Shown piece by piece: positions 17,212-24,742 of a stretch of DNA of 35,742 nt. Numbering within the stretch: position 1 is the first letter of the stretch; each line of letters begins with the position of its first letter. Below the pieces are notes generated by a model. That model was not told where the DNA came from. It made no database searches and worked only from the letters and a program-made list of their open reading frames with translations. The DNA is from Methanomassiliicoccaceae archaeon (GTDB taxonomy: Archaea > Thermoplasmatota > Thermoplasmata > Methanomassiliicoccales > Methanomethylophilaceae). Where the stretch lies: contig WRJJ01000007.1 in the NCBI GenBank assembly GCA_009778575.1, positions 1 through 35,742 of the forward strand. The letters are read 5' to 3'. Position numbers and translations under genes: made by a program.

Positions 17212-17607
17212 ATGGGGGAAATTTGCGACCGCTGCAATGAGTGCAACTGCATATGCGAAAAGGGAGGTGCAGGCAGAGTATACCTCCCCATCAGCGAAGG
17301 AACGCCCGGTCCGAGGACCGGGATGTCCCTTGTGGCCGCAAAAGTAGGGGACTGCGGCAGGATCGTCAAGATACACGGGGTGCAGGAAATGAGAAAGGCG
17401 CTCCACGACCTGGGGTTCGTCCTCGGAGCGCATGTGTCGATCACCAACGAGAACGCGGGGAACCTGATACTGGAAGTGAAAGGGTCCAGGATAGCGATGG
17501 ACAGAGCGATGGCATCGAAGATATGTTTCGTACCAATTAGTAATGAAAATGGCCCAGCCGCACCCGATACACGGCCGGCCGGCGGGCGTATCAAAGAGAA
17601 CAAGTGA
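17212..17607 (+). CDS. feoA: FeoA with an N-terminal cysteine-rich segment
   Basis: A 131 aa small cytosolic partner of the ferrous iron transporter FeoB. The SH3-like FeoA domain spans about residues 37-110, from MSLVAAKVGDCGRIVKI through LHDLGFVLGAHVSI to LEVKGSRIAMDRAMASKICF. It is preceded by about 36 extra residues with a CDRCNECNCIC cluster (Cys 5, 8, 11, 13, 15), which is not part of ordinary FeoA and could bind iron, zinc or an Fe-S cluster. The start is ATG 17212: the track start at 17173 lies inside the operator and upstream of the expected transcription start. feoB begins 4 nt after the stop. Confidence 0.9.
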   Translation: MGEICDRCNECNCICEKGGAGRVYLPISEGTPGPRTGMSLVAAKVGDCGRIVKIHGVQEMRKALHDLGFVLGAHVSITNENAGNLILEVKGSRIAMDRAMASKICFVPISNENGPAAPDTRPAGGRIKENK

Positions 17608-17611
17608 GACA

Positions 17612-19729
17612 ATGTCAACTGTCATAGCCCTGACCGGGAATCCGGACTCCGGAAAGACCACGACCTTCAACAGACTGGTCGGACGCTCTCAACGCGCAGA
17701 GAATTGGCCGGGCGTCAACGTGGAGCGGAAAGAAGGCGGGCTGAAGGACAAAAAGGACGTGATCATCGTAGATCTGCCCGGGGTACATTCCTTTTCACCG
17801 TATTCTCAGGAGGAGATAATCTGCAGGGATTTTCTGCTGAATGACAGGCCGGATGCGGTCATCAATATCGTCAACGCCTCAAATCTGGAAAGAAGCCTGT
17901 ATCTGACCCTGCAAATTCTGGAAACAGGGATACCTGTGGTGATTGCGCTCAATATGATGGATGTTGTCCGCAGGGAAGGCATAAAGATAGATGTCGGCAA
18001 GATATCGAAAGCCCTCGGATGCCCTATTGTTGAAACAGTTGCCCTCAAAGGCGACGGCATCAAGGAACTCACCGAAACGATCGTATCCGCAGCGGGAGAA
18101 AAGGCAGGAAGCATTCCCGGGTACTCAGAGGATCTGGAGGGATACATTTCCGCCGTGGAGGAAGCTATTAGAGGAAAGGTGCCCGAGGAGACTGAGAGAT
18201 GGTATGCCCTCAAATTGCTGGAGAGGGACGAAAGGCTGAGGAAGGACATCGACGAGGATGTCTCGGAAAGAGTAGATGCGATCGTCTCCTCCATGGAGGA
18301 AAAGATCGACAACGATGCAGACGGCATCATTGCGGGAGAGAGATATTCCTTCATTGAGAGAGTGGTGGACAGCGCCGTTGACAAGAGCGGCACCGACAAA
18401 AGGGGAACTAGGTCCGACAGGATAGACAGGATCGTGACGAGCCGCCGGTGGGGTCTTCCCATATTTGCGCTCGTGATGTTTGCGATATACTTCGTTGCGA
18501 TAGAAACGGTCGGAGGATGGGGGACGGAGATACTTGATGATTACATCAGGAACACCGTAAGGCCGGCCGCCGAATCATGGCTTATCGGTGCAGGGGTCGA
18601 CGGATGGCTGGTCGGACTTATCGTCAAGGGCATAATAAGCGGCGTAGGGACCGTGGTAGCGTTCCTTCCGCAGATGATAGTGCTGTTCTTCATTCTGTTC
18701 CTGCTTGAGGAATGCGGATATATGTCAAGGGTGGCGGTGGTAATGGACCACCTGTTCCGCAGATTCGGTCTGTCGGGGAAATCGTTCATCTCCATTCTTG
18801 TGGGAATGGGATGCGGGGTCCCGGGCATAATGTCCTCAAGGTCCATCGAGGGAGAGACCGAGAGGAAGATAACCGCCATGACGGTAACGTTCATACCTTG
18901 CTCCGCGAAACTGCTGGTCATCGCTCTGATAGCCGGCGCGCTGTTCGGGCAGAGCGCCCTGATAGCGATCTCCGTTTATCTGATCGGCATACTTTGCATC
19001 CTGATGTCGGGGATCATCATGAAAAAATGGAAGTCCCTCGCAGGCACTCCGTCCCCGTTCATCATAGAGCTTCCTTCGTATCACATGCCTTACCTGCCGA
19101 GCGTCTTGAGGCTGATGTCGGAAAGACTGTGGTCTTTCATCAAGAACGCAGGTACGTTCGTTCTGCTGGCCTGCGTGCTCGTATGGTTCTTATCCTCATT
19201 CGATTGGCACCTTAACACAGTGGACGCGGGGGATTCTATGCTGGCAGGCATCGGTAACGCCATGAGGTGGGTATTCGTGCCTCTCGGGTTCGGGGACGAG
19301 TGGGAGTTCTCCATGGCGACGATCACGGGTCTTCTGTCGAAGGAGAACATCGTCGGATCGCTGGGTGTGCTCTTCAGCTCCGGAGGGCCCGGCGGCGAAG
19401 GGATATGGGAGATCCTCGGAAGCATGCTCACTCCCGCAGGAGGGTACGCATTCCTTTTGTTCAACATGATATGTGCCCCATGCATTGCGGCAGTGGGCGC
19501 CATGAAGGGCGAATTGGGATCATGGAAGGAAACGGCAAAAGCGGTCACGTACCAATGCATATTGGCATACGCCCTTACTCTGATATTCTATCAGTTCGCC
19601 ATGATCATCCTGGGCTACGGCGTCGGATGGGGGATCATACCCGCGGTCATAGCACTTGCGGGGCTGATCTACGTATTGGCATCGAAGGACCCCTTCAGTC
19701 CGTTCAGGAGGGCGGAGCGGGATGCTTAA
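17612..19729 (+). CDS. feoB: Ferrous iron transporter FeoB
   Basis: A 705 aa GTP-gated Fe(II) permease of the cytoplasmic membrane. The N-terminal G domain has GNPDSGKTT (residues 9-17), NWPGVNVERKEG (switch I), DLPGVHSFSPYS (G3) and NMMD (G4), followed by a helical domain to about 280. The membrane part has two Gate-type repeats, including MGCGVPGIMSSR with the conserved Cys-Gly-Val-Pro and the second CAPCIAA segment. The track start at 17543 would overlap feoA by 65 bp; ATG 17612 begins the G domain directly and follows the feoA stop by 4 nt. A Cys-rich partner gene overlaps its 3' end by 8 bp. Confidence 0.96.
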   Translation: MSTVIALTGNPDSGKTTTFNRLVGRSQRAENWPGVNVERKEGGLKDKKDVIIVDLPGVHSFSPYSQEEIICRDFLLNDRPDAVINIVNASNLERSLYLTLQILETGIPVVIALNMMDVVRREGIKIDVGKISKALGCPIVETVALKGDGIKELTETIVSAAGEKAGSIPGYSEDLEGYISAVEEAIRGKVPEETERWYALKLLERDERLRKDIDEDVSERVDAIVSSMEEKIDNDADGIIAGERYSFIERVVDSAVDKSGTDKRGTRSDRIDRIVTSRRWGLPIFALVMFAIYFVAIETVGGWGTEILDDYIRNTVRPAAESWLIGAGVDGWLVGLIVKGIISGVGTVVAFLPQMIVLFFILFLLEECGYMSRVAVVMDHLFRRFGLSGKSFISILVGMGCGVPGIMSSRSIEGETERKITAMTVTFIPCSAKLLVIALIAGALFGQSALIAISVYLIGILCILMSGIIMKKWKSLAGTPSPFIIELPSYHMPYLPSVLRLMSERLWSFIKNAGTFVLLACVLVWFLSSFDWHLNTVDAGDSMLAGIGNAMRWVFVPLGFGDEWEFSMATITGLLSKENIVGSLGVLFSSGGPGGEGIWEILGSMLTPAGGYAFLLFNMICAPCIAAVGAMKGELGSWKETAKAVTYQCILAYALTLIFYQFAMIILGYGVGWGIIPAVIALAGLIYVLASKDPFSPFRRAERDA

Positions 19730-19892
19730 CGCAGCGACCTTGGCGATAGGGCTGGCGGTACTGTTGATAATTGCCTTTTCAGCATACTATACGTACCGTT
19801 CCCTGAAACGCGGCGGGTGTGCGGGATGCAGCGGGTGCCCCGATACCGGAAGAGGCGCCGACTGCGGGCAATGCCCGAAGAAACGCGATTGA
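19722..19892 (+). CDS. FeoB-associated Cys-rich membrane protein, 56 aa
   Basis: A tiny protein missing from the ORF track. One N-terminal membrane helix (about residues 5-24, TLAIGLAVLLIIAFSAYYT) is followed by a basic stretch (RSLKRGG) and six-residue-scale cysteine spacing, C-x2-C-x2-C ... C-x2-C, ending CPKKRD. This matches the FeoB-associated Cys-rich family (PF12669 type) that replaces FeoC in many feo operons and may handle iron at the cytoplasmic mouth of FeoB. It overlaps the feoB end by 8 bp, with a GGAG 6 nt before the ATG. Confidence 0.88.
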   Translation: MLNAATLAIGLAVLLIIAFSAYYTYRSLKRGGCAGCSGCPDTGRGADCGQCPKKRD

Positions 19893-19910
19893 TCGTGTTT
19901 GTGTAATGCA

Positions 19911-20183
19911 TCAGTTCCTTAGCAAAGAAATGATCAGGAACACCAGGATCATTGCGGCCAGTACGGCCGCCACTTTTACCCATTTCCAATCTTTTTCGGC
20001 AGTAAGGTGCGAAAGAGTGGTCAGTACGCCTACAAAGGGAGATGCGATCAGGATGAGGATGCCCACCCACATGATGTCATCCCCGTATTCTTGTTCCGAG
20101 AAGATCAATCCCACCGCAAGAAGGGCGATCCCGGCAAAGAGACAGCACCTCAGGGCAAGGGAGGTGGATCCATTCATGTTCAC
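19911..20183 (-). CDS. DUF1634 membrane protein, TSUP partner
   Basis: A 90 aa protein with three predicted membrane helices (about 9-28, 37-57 and 68-88) and few charges. The pattern CCLFAGIALLAVGLIF then WVGILILIASPFVGVLTTL is that of DUF1634, a family usually encoded next to TSUP (TauE/SafE) exporters. It overlaps the upstream exporter gene by 4 bp (ATGA), so the two are co-translated and probably form a complex or share a substrate. It is convergent with the feo operon, 18 nt away. Confidence 0.85.
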   Translation of the reverse strand: MNMNGSTSLALRCCLFAGIALLAVGLIFSEQEYGDDIMWVGILILIASPFVGVLTTLSHLTAEKDWKWVKVAAVLAAMILVFLIISLLRN

Positions 20184-21007
20184 AGAACACCACCCGCCTC
20201 AAGGAAAACAATTACGGAGACCGCGAGGAGCAGTATCGAGAAATACTTCCGCATGGGGCCCGCATCAAGCTTCTTCGATATGCTCGTGCCTATGACTGAG
20301 CCCAGGAATGCGCCTACGGCGATAGCTGCCGCATAGTCCAAAAGAAGGTCCCCGTGGATGAAGAAGATGATGGCTCCGGAGAATGCGGTTATTCCTATCA
20401 TGTAGCTGCTTGTCGCGCTGGCCACTTTTATCGGCACATGCATATGGATGTTCATCAGAGGGACCTTTATGGTGCCGCCGCCCACGCCGGTCAGAGAGGA
20501 CAGGACGCCGGCTGCGGTGCAGACCAAGAGGCCGCTTTTGACATTCTTCACCTCATATTGCCTTTCGGTGAGGTCTTTGCTGTCCGTATAAGAGAAATTC
20601 ATGTCGCCCCCCTCATCCGAATTCTCGATGATCCTTTCTTTTCTGAGGATCATGCTCACGGCGCTGTAAATGAGCACGCAGCCGAAAATGAAAAGAAGGA
20701 CCCAATTCGCGGCATACGCCGCGAAGAGGGCGCCTATCATCGCTCCGACAGACGTTGTTATCTCCAGCAGAAGCCCGAGCCTCACGTTTGCGATGCCGCT
20801 CTTAACGTAGAATGATGCGGCCCCCGTCGAAGTGGCGACGATCCCCACAAGGCTTACGGCAACGGCCTCGCTTGCGGACAGGTCGAAAAGTATTGTCAGC
20901 ACGGGAATGAAGATTATCCCCCCGCCGACGCCGAAAAGAGTGCCGATCGTGCCTGCACAGACCCCGACCGTGATGAGAGCGATGATCAGCACAGGTTCCA
21001 TATCCAT
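20180..21007 (-). CDS. TSUP (TauE/SafE) family sulfite/organosulfonate-type exporter
   Basis: A 275 aa membrane protein with about eight helices in two repeats. Each repeat opens with the family's glycine-rich signature: GTLFGVGGGIIFIPVL near residue 20 and SLTGVGGGTIKVPLMN near 170. Family members export or import sulfite, sulfoacetate or other small anions; the substrate here cannot be set. A TATA-like TTAATATCC (minus strand, about 21022-21030) lies 15-24 nt upstream, suggesting a leaderless mRNA. It is divergent from the ThiI-like gene with only about 70 bp between the starts. Confidence 0.9.
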   Translation of the reverse strand: MDMEPVLIIALITVGVCAGTIGTLFGVGGGIIFIPVLTILFDLSASEAVAVSLVGIVATSTGAASFYVKSGIANVRLGLLLEITTSVGAMIGALFAAYAANWVLLFIFGCVLIYSAVSMILRKERIIENSDEGGDMNFSYTDSKDLTERQYEVKNVKSGLLVCTAAGVLSSLTGVGGGTIKVPLMNIHMHVPIKVASATSSYMIGITAFSGAIIFFIHGDLLLDYAAAIAVGAFLGSVIGTSISKKLDAGPMRKYFSILLLAVSVIVFLEAGGVL

Positions 21008-21045
21008 AGAAATGCAACGCAGGATATTAATCCTTGATGTGAAAG

Positions 21046-21052
21046 CATATAT
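21046..21052 (+). promoter_or_regulatory. TATA box of the ThiI-like gene
   Basis: CATATAT lies 24-30 nt upstream of GTG 21076. The TTG at 21052 used by the ORF track falls on the TATA box itself, so GTG 21076 is the likely leaderless start. Confidence 0.55.
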
Positions 21053-21075
21053 TGAGCAGGAGCATTCGGCAATCC

Positions 21076-21915
21076 GTGCCCATCATACTCGCAAGATATT
21101 CGGAGATAGGCCTCAAGAGCACGCCGGTCCGCGTCAAATTTGAGAACAGGCTCAGAGACAATATGATCTCAATGCTGGCCGGGGATAGGATAGAGGCACT
21201 GGTAACGAAGAGGGATGCGAGGTTCTATGTTGAGACCGGAGATATCGATGCGGCCGCGTCCGCCGTAAAAAGAGTGTTCGGCATTTCATCCCTGTCTGTT
21301 GCTGAGGTATGCTCTTCTGAAATGGAGGATATCTGTTCGACCGCGGCGGAATATTCGCTCAGCAGGCTGAAGGAGGGGGAGTCGTTCGCTGTCAAGGCAA
21401 GAAGGGAAGGGGACCACAGCTATACGAGCGTGGACGTGGGGCGGGAAGCGGGCTCCGCAATATTCCTGGCCAATGAAAGCAAGGGCGTCAAAGTAGACCT
21501 TACAGCCCCCGACGTCACATTCTATGTTGAGGTAAGGAACAATAAAGCTTTCGTTTTCGGGTCCTACGTAAGATGCCACGGAGGCCTCCCGCTCGGTACG
21601 CAGGGGAAGGTCATGGCCGAGATACGGAGCGACAGGGACATCCTTTCCGCATGGTTTATGATGAAGAGAGGGTGCAAGGTCATCGTCAACGGAGAGAGAC
21701 AGCCGCTGCTGGAAAGGTATGACCCAGACCTAAAATACGGGGCGGAGATATCCCCCGATATACTAGGCGTCGTCAAAGGCATTCCGCTGTCGGAACTGGG
21801 ATCCCAACCTATATCCGAATATGAGGTCCCGCTGTTCTTCCCCACGGCAGGAATGGCCGATGAGGAAGTACTCTCATTCATGAAAATGATAAAAGAAGAA
21901 AGTTCCCGCCGGTAA
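21076..21915 (+). CDS. ThiI-like THUMP protein lacking the PP-loop
   Basis: A 279 aa homologue of the tRNA 4-thiouridine synthetase ThiI, retaining the N-terminal ferredoxin-like domain (ILARYSEIGLKS at the start) and the THUMP domain (about 50-165). It then keeps the lead-in GGLPLGTQGKV and MMKRGCKVIV, but the ATP-binding SGGxDS P-loop between them reads EIRSDRDILS (about 182-191). The catalytic PP-loop domain is shrunk to about 90 residues, against about 200 in full ThiI. It should bind tRNA but cannot adenylate it by the known mechanism. The start is GTG 21076, from the TATA position and the family N-terminus. What it does is open. Confidence 0.85.
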   Translation: MPIILARYSEIGLKSTPVRVKFENRLRDNMISMLAGDRIEALVTKRDARFYVETGDIDAAASAVKRVFGISSLSVAEVCSSEMEDICSTAAEYSLSRLKEGESFAVKARREGDHSYTSVDVGREAGSAIFLANESKGVKVDLTAPDVTFYVEVRNNKAFVFGSYVRCHGGLPLGTQGKVMAEIRSDRDILSAWFMMKRGCKVIVNGERQPLLERYDPDLKYGAEISPDILGVVKGIPLSELGSQPISEYEVPLFFPTAGMADEEVLSFMKMIKEESSRR

Positions 21916-21938
21916 AGGCGGGAAATGAGTTTCATTTC
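21903..21938. terminator. Two overlapping hairpins between convergent genes
   Basis: TTCCCGCC-GGTAAA-GGCGGGAA (21903-21924) is a perfect 8-bp stem that includes the stop codon of the ThiI-like gene. GAAATGA-GTT-TCATTTC (21922-21938) is a second perfect 7-bp stem sharing three bases with the first. Only one can form at a time in a transcript. They lie in the 37-bp gap before the convergent rpl15e stop and probably act as terminator elements. Confidence 0.5.
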
Positions 21939-21952
21939 AGGTTAGAAAGGGA

Positions 21953-22576
21953 TCACTTGCCTTTTCTTCCCTTTGCCTTGATCGAGGGTCTGATCTTCTC
22001 TGCGCCTTTGCCTTTGTTCCTCAGACCGCGTCCGGATATTCCGGCGGACGTAAGTCCGCGGTAGACACGGTTCTTGTTGTTGCTGTCGCAGATCCAGTTG
22101 ATCTTCGGGTCGGCCATTATGACAGGGTGCGCCGGATCGACGAGTATGATCTCATACCACTCCTGCAGACCGTCGGCGCCCACCCAATACGAGTTAAGCA
22201 CCTCAAGGTTCGGATACCTCTTCGCGGCCCTTTCCTCGGCCATCCTCTGGAGGCTTTTTCCGGTGGTTATCTTGTTGATACCTTTCCTCTTTGCTCTCCT
22301 TCCGGCCCTGATGGTCCTTTTCCTGAAGGATCCCTTCCTGACCCTGCCCCTTACCACGACGTAGCCCTGTTTGGCCTTGTAACCCAGGGACCTTGCCCTG
22401 TCAAGCCTGGTGGGCCTCTCGATCCTGATGAAGTTCTCTTCTCTCCTCCATTGGCTCTTCCTTTCGCGGTTGAGTTCTTTCAAATAAGATTTGTTGGGGG
22501 TCTTCCAAGCCTCCCCAATATAACTGTACATGCTTTTCCCGTTGACCGGGCGCACATCCTGACCTTCGTCGCTCAT
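21953..22576 (-). CDS. rpl15e: 50S ribosomal protein L15e
   Basis: Archaeal/eukaryotic eL15, 207 aa and strongly basic. Recognised by [43 protein letters not shown], the [16 protein letters not shown] stretch and the tail [21 protein letters not shown]. The full family length is slightly extended at the N-terminus ([14 protein letters not shown]). A GGTGAT ribosome binding site precedes the ATG by 5 nt and TATA-like TTTTAAATAC (minus strand, about 22656-22667) implies a leader of about 60 nt. It is divergent from the surface protein gene; the intervening 200 bp holds both promoters. Confidence 0.97.
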   Translation of the reverse strand: MSDEGQDVRPVNGKSMYSYIGEAWKTPNKSYLKELNRERKSQWRREENFIRIERPTRLDRARSLGYKAKQGYVVVRGRVRKGSFRKRTIRAGRRAKRKGINKITTGKSLQRMAEERAAKRYPNLEVLNSYWVGADGLQEWYEIILVDPAHPVIMADPKINWICDSNNKNRVYRGLTSAGISGRGLRNKGKGAEKIRPSIKAKGRKGK

Positions 22577-22713
22577 GATATCACCTTTTCGGATTCACCC
22601 GTTGGGCACATTTCCGCCGGAACTCTGTTCCGTGATACCGTTCATACAAATAATGTATTTAAAATATGCTTTTTAAAAGGGTCTATTTTGCGTATCAGAA
22701 TGTGCATACTGGT

Positions 22714-22722
22714 TATTTATAT
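22714..22722 (+). promoter_or_regulatory. TATA box of the first surface protein gene
   Basis: TTATTTATA predicts transcription starting near 22745, leaving a leader of about 30 nt with GGAGGAAG about 5 nt before the ATG at 22777. Confidence 0.5.
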
Positions 22723-22776
22723 GCCGAACATCCTCTTAATTTCGTAGGGGGGCTTACACGTTAACGGAGGAAGAAC

Positions 22777-23700
22777 ATGAATGTTAACAAAATAATGCAG
22801 AAGGACAGGTCCGGAATAGGTACTATCCTGATCGTGGTGATCGTGGTAGTGGTTCTGGTCGCCGCAGCGGCCGCGGCGTACGTCGTCCTATCAGGCAACA
22901 ATGATAATAGTAGTGATGAAGCAGAAGAGACAACACAAATATTGGCACCCGGGACAGTGATGAAATACGACGAGTTCAACGCCGCAGGGCTGAAGACTGG
23001 GACCATAGAAATGGAGATACTCGGGCAGAATGCCGATGAATACTTCCTGAAAGTTACAGTAATGACAGGGATGGTGGGAGCATATTCGTACAACTTAGAA
23101 CCAAAAGATAGCTCCGACGGAGCGACAAAAACGGGAACGATCCAGTTTGATACCATTGACGGATTAAAGACCCTGGATGTGTGGACATATCCTGACGGGA
23201 CAAAATCATACGTTGACCCAGAAAGCGGAATAGAGTATGGGGGACAGATCGGCTCCGGGAGTAACGCTTCGACACTGAAGCTTTCAGTCTACAGCCCAGT
23301 ATGGCAGGACGAAGATGCCTACACTGAGTCAAGTAACATTGGCAAGACATATGAATATGTCGGGACAATGACGGGGAGCACAAACAACTACGCCGCCAAG
23401 ATAGTATGCGTAGCTGACTGCAAGAACGGCCAGTTTGGAGTGATGTACGATCTGAACGGTTCCGCGTTGTACTTCCTCAGCAACAACATCCAAGGTCTGC
23501 CGACAGATACCGAGAACACAGGCGTCACAGATACCATGACCGGCACGATAGACGGTGACAAGGCAGTTCAGCTGTGGAAATATCCTCTAAGTGTGGGCGA
23601 GATAACGTTCTGCTATGATCCCGCGTCACATCTCGTTTACAGGTTCGTAATTCCCCAGTCATCAGGGAATATTGACTTCGACCTTTCAAAGAAGCCTTAA
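22777..23700 (+). CDS. Membrane-anchored extracellular protein, tandem paralogue 1
   Basis: Function unknown, 307 aa. A short basic N-terminus (MNVNKIMQKDRSGIGT) precedes one hydrophobic helix (residues 17-39) rich in Val and Ala, then a Ser/Asp/Glu linker and a beta-rich extracellular domain. This topology suits an N-terminally anchored surface protein; the DRSGxGT segment just before the helix might also be a pilin-like processing signal, but no consensus site is clear. Shared with the next gene are ILAPGTVMKYD, EILGQN, DTIDG..TL, KSYVDP.SG.EYGG and a C-x3-C pair (VCVADCKNGQFGV) that could form a disulfide. A strong GGAGGAAG precedes the ATG. Confidence 0.8.
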   Translation: MNVNKIMQKDRSGIGTILIVVIVVVVLVAAAAAAYVVLSGNNDNSSDEAEETTQILAPGTVMKYDEFNAAGLKTGTIEMEILGQNADEYFLKVTVMTGMVGAYSYNLEPKDSSDGATKTGTIQFDTIDGLKTLDVWTYPDGTKSYVDPESGIEYGGQIGSGSNASTLKLSVYSPVWQDEDAYTESSNIGKTYEYVGTMTGSTNNYAAKIVCVADCKNGQFGVMYDLNGSALYFLSNNIQGLPTDTENTGVTDTMTGTIDGDKAVQLWKYPLSVGEITFCYDPASHLVYRFVIPQSSGNIDFDLSKKP

Positions 23701-23803
23701 TGAACACATAAACACAGGATGAAACATCTTCCAAATTTTTTCTTTTATTCACACGAACCATTTTTAACTCCATAGAGAGCTATATATCGATGGAGGAAGA
23801 ACA

Positions 23804-24712
23804 TTGAATGTTAGTAGAATGATCTGGAAAGATAGGTCGGGAGTGGGTACGCTCCTGGTGATAGCGGTCGTGGTCATCCTGGTCGCCTCAGCGGCCGCAG
23901 CGTACATCGTCCTGTCAGGCAGCGAGGATAAAGAAGAAGGGGCGATATTGGCTCCGGGAACGGTGTTAAAATATGACCTGTTCGTCGCCGATGATGATTT
24001 TGGAAAGTATGAGTTTGAGATACTCGGGCAGAACTCTAAGGAATATTTCGTCAAGTTGACCACTGAGGTCGGGGCATCTGAAGTTTCACAATATACTTCG
24101 ACTCCGAAAGGGAACCCAGCCGGCATGAAGAAAACAGGCACCATTGTGTTCGACACAATGGACGGCGAAAAGACGCTGGAAGTATGGGAGTACGGCGGGG
24201 TAAAATCCTATGTTGATCCCTCAAGCGGGTTTGAGTACGGCGGAGAAATGTCGTTCGGAGAAGACACCGTAGTAATGAAGCTGACCTACTATGAACTCAT
24301 ATGGCAGGAAGAGTACAAAGAATCTGAATTCATAGGCAAAGCTTATGAGTATACTTACCGAGACGGAGCAAGGTCACTCAAAATGTATGTGAGATGCATA
24401 GCAGATTGTTTGGACGGCCAGTATGGCGTGGCGTATGATTTCTCATCGTTCATGTCAGGCAGTACGTCCAATAAGGATTATTTCTTGTGTGACAGCCCTC
24501 AGGGGTTGCCCAAAGATGCAGTATTCACAGAGAGTACGTACACTTTGACGGGTACGATAGACGGCGACATATCAGTTGAGATATGGGAGTTCATGATCGG
24601 CGATATGATGGGGTACGTTCTCTACTATGAGCCAGATACGAATATTATTTACAGGGTCGTCTTGAAGTCCGGTGTGAACGAGATTCTTTTCGACCTTACC
24701 GGCAAACCCTGA
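23804..24712 (+). CDS. Membrane-anchored extracellular protein, tandem paralogue 2
   Basis: Function unknown, 302 aa, with the same plan as the preceding gene: basic N-terminus with DRSGVGT, a single helix (about 17-38), an acidic linker and a beta-rich outer domain. The Cys pair is kept (RCIADCLDGQYGV), as is the closing TLTGTIDGD..VEIWEF segment. The start is TTG 23804: GGAGGAAGAAC is identical to the first copy, where ATG follows directly; here the same place reads ATTG. ATG 23819 is in frame but sits over 20 nt from the Shine-Dalgarno. Coding is intact throughout, so this is not a pseudogene. A TATA-like TTTTTAAC (about 23760-23767) may serve as its own promoter. Confidence 0.78.
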   Translation: MNVSRMIWKDRSGVGTLLVIAVVVILVASAAAAYIVLSGSEDKEEGAILAPGTVLKYDLFVADDDFGKYEFEILGQNSKEYFVKLTTEVGASEVSQYTSTPKGNPAGMKKTGTIVFDTMDGEKTLEVWEYGGVKSYVDPSSGFEYGGEMSFGEDTVVMKLTYYELIWQEEYKESEFIGKAYEYTYRDGARSLKMYVRCIADCLDGQYGVAYDFSSFMSGSTSNKDYFLCDSPQGLPKDAVFTESTYTLTGTIDGDISVEIWEFMIGDMMGYVLYYEPDTNIIYRVVLKSGVNEILFDLTGKP

Positions 24713-24742
24713 ATGGTCAAAACAAACATCTTCCAAACACTT

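Noticed and set aside
17173-17607. FeoA start at ATG 17173 as given in the ORF track
   Set aside because: The codon lies inside the TTAGGCATGCCTAA operator and upstream of the TATA box at 17181-17190; ATG 17212 fits a leaderless start.
21052-21915. ThiI-like start at TTG 21052
   Set aside because: It overlaps the TATA box; GTG 21076 gives the family N-terminus PIILARYSEIGLKS and correct promoter spacing.
22577-22776. Possible RNA gene between rpl15e and the surface protein
   Set aside because: The 200 bp is accounted for by two divergent promoters and leaders; no strong structure or ORF is visible.
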